Shown in pieces: positions 7,590-14,479 of a stretch of 39,689 nt of DNA. Location: the NCBI GenBank assembly GCA_902494295.1, contig CABUSL010000004.1, positions 1 to 39,689 on the forward strand, in the 5' to 3' direction. Below the pieces are notes generated by a model. It was given only the letters and a program-made list of their open reading frames with translations. It had not been told where the DNA came from and made no database searches. The first letter of the stretch is position 1; each line of letters begins with the position of its first letter. Both the position numbers and the translations under genes were made by a program. This DNA comes from an uncultured Collinsella sp. (GTDB lineage Bacteria; Actinomycetota; Coriobacteriia; Coriobacteriales; Coriobacteriaceae).

Positions 7590-8471
7590 ATGGAATACGC
7601 TCTCTCCAACGATTCGATTTCTATTAAGGTGTCCACGGCTGGTGGTTCGTTTACCTCGATCGAGGCCGGAGGTCGCGAGTATCTGTGGCAGGGCGATCCC
7701 GCCGTGTGGTCCGGCCAAGCACCGATTTGCTTCCCGATTTGCGGAGGTTTGCGCGATGGTAGCGCCATGACGTTTGCCGGGCATCACGTGAAGCTCGCTC
7801 GCCACGGGTTTGCGCGCAAACAGGAGTGGAAGCTGCTGAGCCAAGACGAGAACGAGCTGGCGATGTGCCTGGCTTCGGAGGATAACGCCGCGCTGCTGAG
7901 CGATTATCCGTACCCGTTTAAGCTTGTCGCTCGTTATACGCTTGAGGACGCCGCCGTGCGTGTCGCCTATGAGGTTACCAACGAGGGTACCGAGGACATG
8001 CCGTTCTTTATCGGCGGTCATCCCGGCTTTAGGTGTCCGCTCGATGAGGGCGAGGCCTATACGGACTACGAGTTGCGCTTTGAGAAAGACGAGGCTGCGG
8101 AGCTTTGCACCGCTGTCCCTTCGACTGGCTTGATTGACGTGGCAAACCGCTCCAAGAACCCCATGGTGGGAAAGACGCTGCCTCTGTCGCACGAGCTCTT
8201 CGATTTTGCGGAGACCATCTTTGACGTGCTCGAGAGCCGTCAGGTCACGCTTTCCAAAAAGGGCGAGGACAAGGGCGTCCGCCTGAGCTTTGAGGGCTTC
8301 CCATATCTCATTGTGTGGAGCAAGCCCGAGGGCGATTTTGTGGCAGTTGAACCCTGGGGCGGCCTTTCGACCTGCTCCGATGAGGACGACGTGCTTGAGC
8401 ACAAGCGCGGCTGCCTTATCGCCAAGCCCAAGGAGACCGTCGTTCGCTCGTTCACGATTGAGATTCTGTAA
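7590..8471 (+). CDS. lacX: Aldose 1-epimerase family protein, LacX-like (copy 1)
   Basis: This 293-residue protein belongs to the galactose mutarotase-like fold. It has GGSFTSI, WSGQAPICFPICGGLRDG and the strongly conserved GGHPGF motif, where the histidine is the likely catalytic residue. LacX-like proteins accompany tagatose pathway genes in lactose operons, but their exact substrate is not settled. The ATG at 7590 has AAAGGA six bases upstream; an earlier in-frame ATG at 7455 would overlap the flavodoxin promoter region and lacks similarity to copy 2. It lies 59 bases before the lacC-like kinase. A same-length paralogue is at 37674. Confidence 0.88.
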   Translation: MEYALSNDSISIKVSTAGGSFTSIEAGGREYLWQGDPAVWSGQAPICFPICGGLRDGSAMTFAGHHVKLARHGFARKQEWKLLSQDENELAMCLASEDNAALLSDYPYPFKLVARYTLEDAAVRVAYEVTNEGTEDMPFFIGGHPGFRCPLDEGEAYTDYELRFEKDEAAELCTAVPSTGLIDVANRSKNPMVGKTLPLSHELFDFAETIFDVLESRQVTLSKKGEDKGVRLSFEGFPYLIVWSKPEGDFVAVEPWGGLSTCSDEDDVLEHKRGCLIAKPKETVVRSFTIEIL

Positions 8472-8530
8472 TTCCGTTTTGTCGACTCGTATCGCGAGGC
8501 ACAAGGAGCCTGCGAGATAAGGAGCTAAAA

Positions 8531-9466
8531 ATGATCCTCACCGTTACGATGAACCCGTCTGTCGATACGCGCTATCAGCTCGATGAGCTCGTCATCGACG
8601 ACGTCAACCGTGTGACGCCCGAAAAGACCGCCGGCGGCAAGGGCCTTAACGTAGCCCGCGTCCTTGGTCAGTTGGGCGACGATGTTGTGGCAACCGGCCT
8701 GCTTGGTGGCCATATGGGCGCCTATATGGCCGAGCTCATGGACGCTAACGGCATTAAGAATGATTTTGTGCCCATCAAGGGCGAGACTCGCATTTGCCTC
8801 AACATCCTCCACGCCGGCAACCAGACCGAGCTGCTCGAGAGCGGCCCGACGATTGCCCCCGAGGAGCTCGATGCCTTTACCGCAAAGTTCGCCGAGCTTG
8901 CGAGCAAGGCCGACGTCGTCACCATCTCGGGTTCGTTGCCCCGCGGTGTCGAGGCAGACTACTATGCCAAGATCACGGGCATTGCCGAGAACGCCGGCGC
9001 CAAGGTGCTGCTCGATACCTCGGGTGCTTCGCTCGAGGCCGCCCTTAAGTCCGAAATTAAGCCCGAGCTGGTCAAGCCTAACCTGACCGAGATCAACGGC
9101 CTTTTGGGTACGAGCTTTACCACCGACGATGTGGACGAGCTCCGCGCCGCGCTCGCCTCTGATGCCCGCTTCTCCGATATCCCCTGGGTCGTCGTGTCCA
9201 TGGGCGCTGCCGGCTCCGTTGGCTTCCACAATGGCCGTGCGTTCCGCGCAAAGACGCCCGATATCCCTGCCGTTAACGCCACGGGCTCTGGTGACTCCAC
9301 TATCGCTGGCTTCGCGCATGCCATTGCTGCTGGCGCAGACGACGAGACGGTGCTGCGTACCGCCAACACCTGCGGCAAGCTCAATGCCATGGATCCCATG
9401 ACTGGCCATCTGGTCATGGACCGTTGGGACGAGGTCTACAACGGCGTTGTCGTGACCGAGCTGTAA
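8531..9466 (+). CDS. lacC: Tagatose-6-phosphate kinase, LacC/PfkB family (copy 1)
   Basis: This 311-residue PfkB-family kinase phosphorylates tagatose-6-phosphate to the 1,6-bisphosphate. The N-terminal pattern TAGGKGLNVARVL (residues 33-45) and the C-terminal GSGDS motif (252-256, catalytic Asp255) are intact. The N-terminus MILTVTMNPSVD is typical of LacC and 1-phosphofructokinases. AAGGAG precedes the ATG. It forms a pair with lacX upstream and would process the tagatose-6-phosphate made by AgaS. By eye it differs at about 39 of 311 positions from copy 2 at 38610. Fructose-1-phosphate kinase activity cannot be ruled out by sequence alone. Confidence 0.88.
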   Translation: MILTVTMNPSVDTRYQLDELVIDDVNRVTPEKTAGGKGLNVARVLGQLGDDVVATGLLGGHMGAYMAELMDANGIKNDFVPIKGETRICLNILHAGNQTELLESGPTIAPEELDAFTAKFAELASKADVVTISGSLPRGVEADYYAKITGIAENAGAKVLLDTSGASLEAALKSEIKPELVKPNLTEINGLLGTSFTTDDVDELRAALASDARFSDIPWVVVSMGAAGSVGFHNGRAFRAKTPDIPAVNATGSGDSTIAGFAHAIAAGADDETVLRTANTCGKLNAMDPMTGHLVMDRWDEVYNGVVVTEL

Positions 9467-9499
9467 GGGCTTGGGCGTCGGCCCCGGCATCGCTTGCTA

Positions 9500-9631
9500 G
9501 CTCATGTCGACGATAAGTGCAGTAGCATTATGCCGGGGCGCGACGCCGACTTTGTCGTGTTCAGTCCCGACCTTACCCTGGTCGAGACGTATGTGGGCGG
9601 CAACAGCGTCGGTAACGCGTTTATCGAGTAG
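9500..9631 (+). pseudogene. Decayed 3' end of an N-acetylhexosamine-6-phosphate deacetylase gene
   Basis: The frame reads AHVDDKCSSIMPGRDADFVV and onward to a TAG at 9629-9631. Its 43 residues match the last 43 residues of the deacetylase at 5604 with about eight differences. Weaker DNA similarity continues upstream to about 9480, but a TAG at 9498 breaks the frame. No start or catalytic part remains. It lies between lacC and the YhcH gene, so a second agaA once stood here or was copied in and then mostly deleted. Confidence 0.85.
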
Positions 9632-9663
9632 CCGCCAAAGAAACGATCCGAGAGGGGATTTAG

Positions 9664-10137
9664 ATGATTTACGGTGCATTGGGCGATATCGAGGAGTACC
9701 GCGGAATGCTCAAGGGCCTCGACGTGCTGATCGACTGGCTCGAGGAGAACGACCCGGCGCAGCTCGAGGTCGGCAGCCATCCGATTCTGGGCGACAAGGT
9801 CTTTGCGAACGTCATGGCTCCCACGACGCGTCCCGAGGCCGAGGCTCACTACGAGACGCACCAGCGCTATCACGACCTGCAGATCGACATTGAGGGTCGC
9901 GAGGCCTTTAAGGTTGCCACGGGCAGCCTGACGCTGGTTCAGGAGTTTGACGAGAAGGACGACTACGATCTGGTCGATTCCGACGCCTCGATTGCCGGCG
10001 ATCTTGCCGACGACAAGTTTGCGCTGTTTGTTGCCGGCGAGCCTCACATGCCCACGCTCGAGTTCCCGGGCGATGGCGCGCAGCCGGTCAAGAAGATCTG
10101 CTTTAAGCTGCTTGCAGACGCTTACTGGGAAGAGTAA
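9664..10137 (+). CDS. YhcH/YjgK/YiaL family sugar-binding protein
   Basis: This 157-residue cupin-like protein begins MIYGALGDIEEYRG and carries the family signature ETHQRYHDLQIDIEG (about residues 59-73), where the His and Glu residues bind a metal. It ends with the usual FLAD-like LLADAYWEE. Family members (YhcH, YiaL, EbgC, TabA) act on unusual sugars or help beta-galactosidase; a mutarotase or isomerase role is suggested but not proven. GAGAGGGGA lies upstream of the ATG. It is 32 bases after the deacetylase remnant and is probably in the lacX-lacC transcript. Confidence 0.88.
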   Translation: MIYGALGDIEEYRGMLKGLDVLIDWLEENDPAQLEVGSHPILGDKVFANVMAPTTRPEAEAHYETHQRYHDLQIDIEGREAFKVATGSLTLVQEFDEKDDYDLVDSDASIAGDLADDKFALFVAGEPHMPTLEFPGDGAQPVKKICFKLLADAYWEE

Positions 10138-10169
10138 AGAGCTGCTCGGCTGAGCTGTTCGTCTGCTGG

Positions 10170-10249
10170 CGTGATTCCCCTAGGGGAATCACGCTACGAC
10201 CCCGCCAAGCGTGTTTTCCCTAGGGGAATCACGTTTGGCGGGGTTTTCT
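10170..10249 (+). terminator. Nested palindrome and terminator after the YhcH gene
   Basis: A perfect 24-base palindrome centred on CCTAGG spans 10170-10193. It is followed by a 14-bp stem of CCCCGCCAAGCGTG (10200-10213) with CACGTTTGGCGGGG (10230-10243), including one G-T pair, running into TTTTCT. The loop of the second hairpin repeats CCCTAGGGGAATCACG from the first palindrome. The two structures could therefore also pair with each other. Confidence 0.85.
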
Positions 10250-10318
10250 GTTTATGAATGGGGGAGCTGAAGCCGTGACGATGCTTGGGTTGGCGCATAC
10301 ACACTCAAAATCGGCAAC

Positions 10319-10340
10319 AAAAAAGCCGCCCGAAGGCGGC
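10319..10340 (-). terminator. Terminator of tRNA-Thr
   Basis: On the reverse strand GCCGCC (10340-10335) pairs with GGCGGC (10330-10325) across a TTCG tetraloop and runs into six T residues (10324-10319), directly downstream of the tRNA gene. Confidence 0.9.
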
Positions 10341-10352
10341 TGTCTTGTGCAA

Positions 10353-10428
10353 TGGAGCCAGCGACCGGGCTCGAACCGGTGACCCCCGCTTTACGAGAGC
10401 GGTGCTCTACCAACTGAGCTACGCTGGC
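10353..10428 (-). tRNA. tRNA-Thr (anticodon CGU)
   Basis: The reverse strand folds as a complete 76-nt tRNA with acceptor stem GCCAGCG/CGCTGGC, discriminator U and an encoded CCA end. The D arm contains AGCTCAGTTGGTAGAGC, the anticodon loop is CTCGTAA, and the T arm contains GGTTCGAGCC. The anticodon CGU reads the threonine codon ACG. No integrase gene or repeated tRNA end is seen nearby, so there is no sign that it served as a phage attachment site. Confidence 0.96.
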
Positions 10429-10585
10429 GGCCATGTGATGACGCAACTGAGGCGTCAACGGCTGTCTATGATACGGGACATCGCAAATCCGCGCAAGTGT
10501 TCTGACGGCTTTTCTCACTTTAAATGCACTAATATTGGAGACGTGATGTCTTGCTCTTACGGGTCTCAAACAGAATGGGGTGGCG

Positions 10586-11068
10586 ATGGCTCAACCCAAG
10601 ATTCTTCTCACACGCATCGATGACCGGTTTATTTACGGGCAAGACGTTGAGCTGTGGAACGAAGTCGTGGGTTCCAACCTTGTCCTAATCGTCAACGATG
10701 AGATCGCGGCGGATTCGCGCCAATGGGCACCCATGAGGGTGGCGGCGCCAGAAGGCGTTTGGACACGGTTTTTCTCGGTGCAAAGGACCATCGATATCAT
10801 TCATACCGCAACGCCGCGTCAATGGATTCTGGTCATGGTGGCCTCACCCGCAGATGCGCTCGCGCTGGTTAAGGGTGGTGTGCCAATAACCAAGATCAGC
10901 ATTGGCCATATGCAGACAGGGGAGGGCAAACGCTCTGCAACGCCTGCCGTTGCCGTAGACGATATGGACATCGCCGCCTTCAAAGAGCTGCAAGAACTCG
11001 GCATAGAGCTAGAAATCCGCTATCTCCCCAGTTCCGCCCCCGATCCCATCGACAATCTGTTCAACTGA
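10586..11068 (+). CDS. Orphan mannose-family EIIB-like protein lacking the active-site histidine
   Basis: This 160-residue protein aligns end to end with the EIIB at 844, including MAQPKILLTRID, the VKGGVP-IT-KISIGHMQ stretch and AAFKELQELGIELEIR. The active-site motif reads RIDDRFIYGQ where the intact paralogue has RIDNRLVHGQ, so the phosphorylated His17 is Tyr17. It should not be able to carry phosphate. No EIIA, EIIC or EIID gene is adjacent. The frame is otherwise undamaged and the core is well conserved, so it is unlikely to be simple decay. A regulatory or decoy role is possible. The ATG at 10586 has GGGG upstream; a GTG two codons earlier is an alternative. Confidence 0.88.
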   Translation: MAQPKILLTRIDDRFIYGQDVELWNEVVGSNLVLIVNDEIAADSRQWAPMRVAAPEGVWTRFFSVQRTIDIIHTATPRQWILVMVASPADALALVKGGVPITKISIGHMQTGEGKRSATPAVAVDDMDIAAFKELQELGIELEIRYLPSSAPDPIDNLFN

Positions 11069-11287
11069 TCCCTTGGGGACGGAGGAAAACGGATCATTTT
11101 GCCCTTGCGAGGGACGCGCGCGATGCCGCCTGTCAAAAACTATGCCCATTTACTACGTTTGATCGGTTATCGCCGAGCATGTCGAATTTGAGAAAAACAA
11201 AACCGCAGGTAGACGGCTCGCGCATTTAACAAAAACCGGTGCATGGTCGAGCATCCCGGGCTAAACGTAGTAAATGGGCATAGTTTT
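11066..11287. repeat. 152-bp inverted-repeat-ended element with 70-bp upstream homology (copy 1)
   Basis: A perfect 25-bp inverted repeat joins 11136-11160 with 11263-11287, enclosing 102 bases and giving an element of 152 bp. Copy 2 at 34947-35098 is also 152 bp long. Both carry the core CAAAACCGCAGGTAGA 62 bases from the left end (11198-11213 here). Similarity continues upstream for about 70 bases, from TGATCC at 11066 through GAAAACGG. That block begins at the stop codon of the orphan EIIB. No protein is encoded inside. Confidence 0.85.
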
Positions 11288-11330
11288 GATATGTCACTCA
11301 TACAGTCACAGCGAAAAAGAGCCCAAAAGA

Positions 11331-11367
11331 TGAAAAACGCCCGTCGGCGGTGTGCCGGCGGGCGTTG
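11331..11367 (-). terminator. Terminator of galM
   Basis: On the reverse strand AACGCCCGCCGGC pairs with GCCGACGGGCGTT across a short loop and is followed by TTTTTCATC. It lies just downstream of the galM stop at 11393. Confidence 0.85.
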
Positions 11368-11392
11368 CTGTGCGATATGTCGCGTTGTGGGC

Positions 11393-12445
11393 CTAGTGCC
11401 TCATAAAGTGGTATTCGATCACATTGCTGTAGGGATGACCGGGGCCCACGATGCCCTGGGGGAACAGCGCATGGTGCGGCGTGTCAGGATACATTTCGGC
11501 CTCGAGGGCAAAGCCGGCGCCCCAACCGTAGTTGGCATCGTCTTTGGCGTGTTCGTCGCCCAGCCAGTTGCCGGTGTAGAGCTGCACGCCCGGGGCAGTG
11601 GTGTAATAGTCCAGCTCACGGCCGGTCCACATCTCCTCGACGTGCATCGCGCGGCGCAGATTACGGCCGTACTGATAGCCATCGATGCACAGGCAGTGGT
11701 CGTAGCCACGGGCCTGCTTAATCTGCGGGTCGTCGGCTTCCATGCCGGGCGCGACGGGGCGCAGCTCACGGAAGTCAAACGGCGTGCCCTCGACCGGAGC
11801 GATCTCTCCGGTGGGGATATTCTGCTCGTTGATGGGCAGGTAGTGGGCAGCGTTAGCAACAAAGAAGTGCTCACAGTCCATGCCGGCGTTGTGACCGGCA
11901 AGGTTAAAGTACGTGTGGTTGGTCATGGACACGTACGTGGCGCGGTCGCTCTCACAGCCATATTCGATACGGAAGCAGCCGGTGCGCGTCACGGTAAACA
12001 CGGCCGTAAAGGTGCGGTTGCCGGGAAGGCCCAGCTCACCGTCCTCAAGCGAGGTGGTCATGCGCACGGCATTGTGGACCTCGTCGAGCTCAACGTCCCA
12101 TACGCGCTTGTGCAGACCATGCTCAAGATCGCTGTGCAGGTTGTTGGTGCCCTCGTTGGCGGGCATATGCCAGTCCGTGCCGGCGATGGTGATCGTGGCA
12201 CCTGCAGTGCGGTTGGCCACAGGTCCGATGGTCGCGCCAAAGCAGGCGGGGTTGTCAAAGTAATCCTCGAGCTTATCGAAGCCCAGCACCACATCGTGCG
12301 CGTTGCCGGGGATGTCGGGCACGTCGATGCCCAACACGGTGGCGCCATAGTCCATAATGCGAACGCAGATCTCGGGCCCGTTGAGGGTGTAACAATGAAC
12401 GGGGGTACCGCACGGCGCGGTGCCGAAAAGCTCGGAAGTGATCAT
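11393..12445 (-). CDS. galM: Galactose mutarotase (aldose 1-epimerase)
   Basis: This 350-residue enzyme interconverts the alpha and beta anomers of galactose or glucose. It carries the GalM landmarks FGATIGPVANRT, NNLHSD (His104), the catalytic motif NHTYFNLAG (His177) and GFALEAEMYPD with the catalytic Glu315. The ATG at 12445 has AGGAA six bases upstream; a longer frame to 12505 adds 20 residues unlike the family. It is transcribed away from the DeoR gene at 12651 and may share its control region. Free galactose from beta-galactosides is the probable substrate. Confidence 0.93.
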   Translation of the reverse strand: MITSELFGTAPCGTPVHCYTLNGPEICVRIMDYGATVLGIDVPDIPGNAHDVVLGFDKLEDYFDNPACFGATIGPVANRTAGATITIAGTDWHMPANEGTNNLHSDLEHGLHKRVWDVELDEVHNAVRMTTSLEDGELGLPGNRTFTAVFTVTRTGCFRIEYGCESDRATYVSMTNHTYFNLAGHNAGMDCEHFFVANAAHYLPINEQNIPTGEIAPVEGTPFDFRELRPVAPGMEADDPQIKQARGYDHCLCIDGYQYGRNLRRAMHVEEMWTGRELDYYTTAPGVQLYTGNWLGDEHAKDDANYGWGAGFALEAEMYPDTPHHALFPQGIVGPGHPYSNVIEYHFMRH

Positions 12446-12593
12446 TTGGTTCCTAACATCGAGGTATTTCGGACAAACTGTAGCGCGAACAGGCGAGATT
12501 ATCACTACACCCCACTAAAGCAGGGGGTATTTTTCTCAAAAAAGTGATGATTGGAGCTGTGCGGGCGTTCATTTCTGACGCGCGCGAGTCTGA

Positions 12594-12619
12594 TACAATT
12601 TGTTCGTTATTGTTTGAAT
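12594..12619 (+). promoter_or_regulatory. deoR promoter with probable self-operator
   Basis: A -10-like TACAAT at 12594-12599 is followed at once by TGTTCGTTATTGTTTGAAT (12601-12619). Closely similar 19-mers lie before lacF (34230-34248) and lacA (36414-36432), and a 13-base match lies before the GH1 gene at 27932. The position over the start of transcription fits self-repression by the DeoR protein. Confidence 0.55.
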
Positions 12620-12650
12620 TGACGTGAGCGTGGAACAGCGAGGAATCATC

Positions 12651-13415
12651 GTGATTAAAGCGGAGCGACAGGATAAGGTTCGGCAGCTGCTCGAGGAACA
12701 GGGAACGGTCTCGGTCAAGGAGATTTCGGATGCGTTAGGTGTCTCGGATATGACGATCCGCCGTGACCTTGAGGAGCTTGCGAGCCTGGGCGAGATCGAG
12801 CGCGTGCACGGCGGAGCCCGCAGTGCGCAGGGCCGTCCACACGCTATGCTGCGCCATGAGTATTCGCACAGCGAAAAGCGCACGAAGCATGCCGAGGAAA
12901 AGTTGCAGATTGCGCGCCGTTCTGTGGAGCTTATCGAGGAAGGCTCGACCATCTTTTTGGGCACGGGCACCACGGTTGAGCAGATGGCCTCGATGCTGCC
13001 GGCGTTTCGCCTGCGCATTGTGACCAATTCGCTTTCGGTGTTTAACCTGCTCGAGGCGCGCGAAGACTGCGACCTGTGCCTGGTGGGCGGCATGTACCGT
13101 CGCCGCACCGCCGCTTTTGTGGGACCAACGGCCGAGGATACCCTGCGTGCGCTGGGCATCGACGCGGCGTTTATCGGTGCCAACGGCATTCTGGACGGCG
13201 ACGTGTCTACATCCAATATGGAAGAGGGCCGCATCCAGCAGCTCGCCTTTAGCAAGGCCGACTCGCGCTATCTGATCGCCGACTCCAGCAAGATCGGCAA
13301 GCGCGACTTCTACACCTTCTGCCGCCTGGACAATTTGGACGCCGTGGTGTGCGAGCCGGGCATCGCCGCCGAGGATCGTGCCGCCATCGAGGAACACACG
13401 CAGGTTATTTGCTAG
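12651..13415 (+). CDS. DeoR-family sugar regulator (LacR-like)
   Basis: This 254-residue regulator has an N-terminal DeoR helix-turn-helix (residues 19-41, VSVKEISDALGVSDMTIRRDL) and a C-terminal sugar-phosphate sensor domain with GTGTTVEQ, VTNSLSVF, GGMYRRRTAAFVG and SSKIGKRDF. LacR-type members respond to tagatose-6-phosphate and repress lac genes. The GTG at 12651 is chosen because GAGGAA lies upstream and MIKAERQ matches the usual DeoR start; a GTG at 12624 is an alternative. It is divergent from galM. A near-copy of its last 131 codons lies at 17614. Confidence 0.92.
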   Translation: MIKAERQDKVRQLLEEQGTVSVKEISDALGVSDMTIRRDLEELASLGEIERVHGGARSAQGRPHAMLRHEYSHSEKRTKHAEEKLQIARRSVELIEEGSTIFLGTGTTVEQMASMLPAFRLRIVTNSLSVFNLLEAREDCDLCLVGGMYRRRTAAFVGPTAEDTLRALGIDAAFIGANGILDGDVSTSNMEEGRIQQLAFSKADSRYLIADSSKIGKRDFYTFCRLDNLDAVVCEPGIAAEDRAAIEEHTQVIC

Positions 13416-13534
13416 TTATCGCTACGGGATTGCCAACGGGTGATGCGGGAGGACTTTTACCTCCTGTCATTGTGGAAACCAGCGCGTCAGCGCTACGCGA
13501 TATGACGCGCAAATAAGGACTCCACTATCAAATC

Positions 13535-13672
13535 GTCTCAACCTGTAACAGGTAGGGGTGAAACCACCAACCAGATGTTACAGATTGAGACAATTCGGCG
13601 GGGCCTACCTTGTTTGTCTCGATCTGTAACGGTTAGGACTTAAAAACTCGGCTACGTGTTACAGATCGAGAC
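13535..13672. repeat. Paired 57-bp palindromic repeats, pair 1
   Basis: Unit a spans 13535-13591 and unit b 13616-13672, a period of 81. Each unit starts GTCTC, has CTGTAAC and ends GTTACAGAT-GAGAC, so its arms pair for about 15 bp; the middle contains a TAG...CTA sub-pairing around an A-rich loop. The same 57-bp unit occurs as pairs near 19.5, 24.3 and 29.3 kb. This pair lies between the convergent ends of deoR and the GntR gene. The rest of 13416-13687 shows nothing else. Confidence 0.9.
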
Positions 13673-13687
13673 AAAAGAAAAAGAACA

Positions 13688-14407
13688 TTAGGACTTGAAA
13701 ATAAAGTTTTGATAAGGGATTCGCCCAGTTAAGACGGTGCGGCAGACAATTGAGATTAGTTTGCCTCCGGAGTCGTAAGCATAATGAGTCAGTTCGATGA
13801 CCGGAAGTTTTGCAACACCATAATTACTGGCTTCGGAATCGCTAAGCTGACGTGCTCTATAGCTTTCCCTAACAGATTGGATAGACTTGGACAAGTCGTC
13901 CATGATTCTGCTAAATGCCTGAAAATCTAACTGGTTATTCGGAACGCGCGACTTTGAAATGAAGAACGTATCAGCGCCTATGAAGCTGCCTTCAAGTTCG
14001 TAGGTCAATTCAAGACGCTGAATTTTGTCGCGACTTTGACATCCAAATTGTTGGAGCATCATTACGGAAATTGGACGACCTGATGTGAGGCCGCCGAAAT
14101 GTTTGGTAATGGCATCTGGATCAACGCCATCGCAATGGCTTGCAAAGTCAAAGTCTAAAAGTGAATTGAGCTCGCTAACGCGTTTCGGTGCAACAAACGA
14201 CCCCTTACCTTGGATTCGATAGATACTTCCACGACGCTCCAGCTCACTCATGGCAAGTCGGACGGTTGTTCTGCTTACGGCGTATTCGTCGCAGAGTTCC
14301 ATTTCTGTTGGAAGTTTATCGTCTGCTTGATATTCATCGACGATCTGCTTGAGCAGCGCGTCGGTGAGCTGTAAATAGAGTGGCCGTTTTTCGTGTGTAT
14401 CGAGCAT
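13688..14407 (-). CDS. GntR-family regulator with UTRA-like domain
   Basis: This is a 239-residue regulator. The winged helix-turn-helix covers about residues 8-72 (KLPTEMELCDEYAVSRTTVRLAMSELERRG) and a UTRA-type effector domain follows. The ATG at 14407 (MLDTHEKRPLYLQL) has GAGG five bases upstream; an ATG six codons earlier at 14425 is possible. It is 72 bases downstream of the TIM-barrel gene on the same strand, probably in one transcript, and both face away from an EIICB gene. It likely controls the divergent promoter region 15401-15756. Its codon use is more AT-rich than the surrounding aga and lac genes, which hints at separate acquisition. Confidence 0.88.
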   Translation of the reverse strand: MLDTHEKRPLYLQLTDALLKQIVDEYQADDKLPTEMELCDEYAVSRTTVRLAMSELERRGSIYRIQGKGSFVAPKRVSELNSLLDFDFASHCDGVDPDAITKHFGGLTSGRPISVMMLQQFGCQSRDKIQRLELTYELEGSFIGADTFFISKSRVPNNQLDFQAFSRIMDDLSKSIQSVRESYRARQLSDSEASNYGVAKLPVIELTHYAYDSGGKLISIVCRTVLTGRIPYQNFIFKS

Positions 14408-14479
14408 TAGAGCCTCAGTTTGCATGTTGGTTATACCTGATGGTTGCCTCAGTCGGGATGTAACGTGGGCAAGGTAACC

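Noticed and set aside
10353..10428. tRNA-Thr as an integration site of a genomic island
   Set aside because: No integrase gene and no direct repeat of the tRNA 3' end was found in the window.
11136..11287. Insertion sequence with transposase
   Set aside because: The 152-bp element encodes no protein and no exact target duplication is visible; TGTCA occurs on both sides but at different distances.
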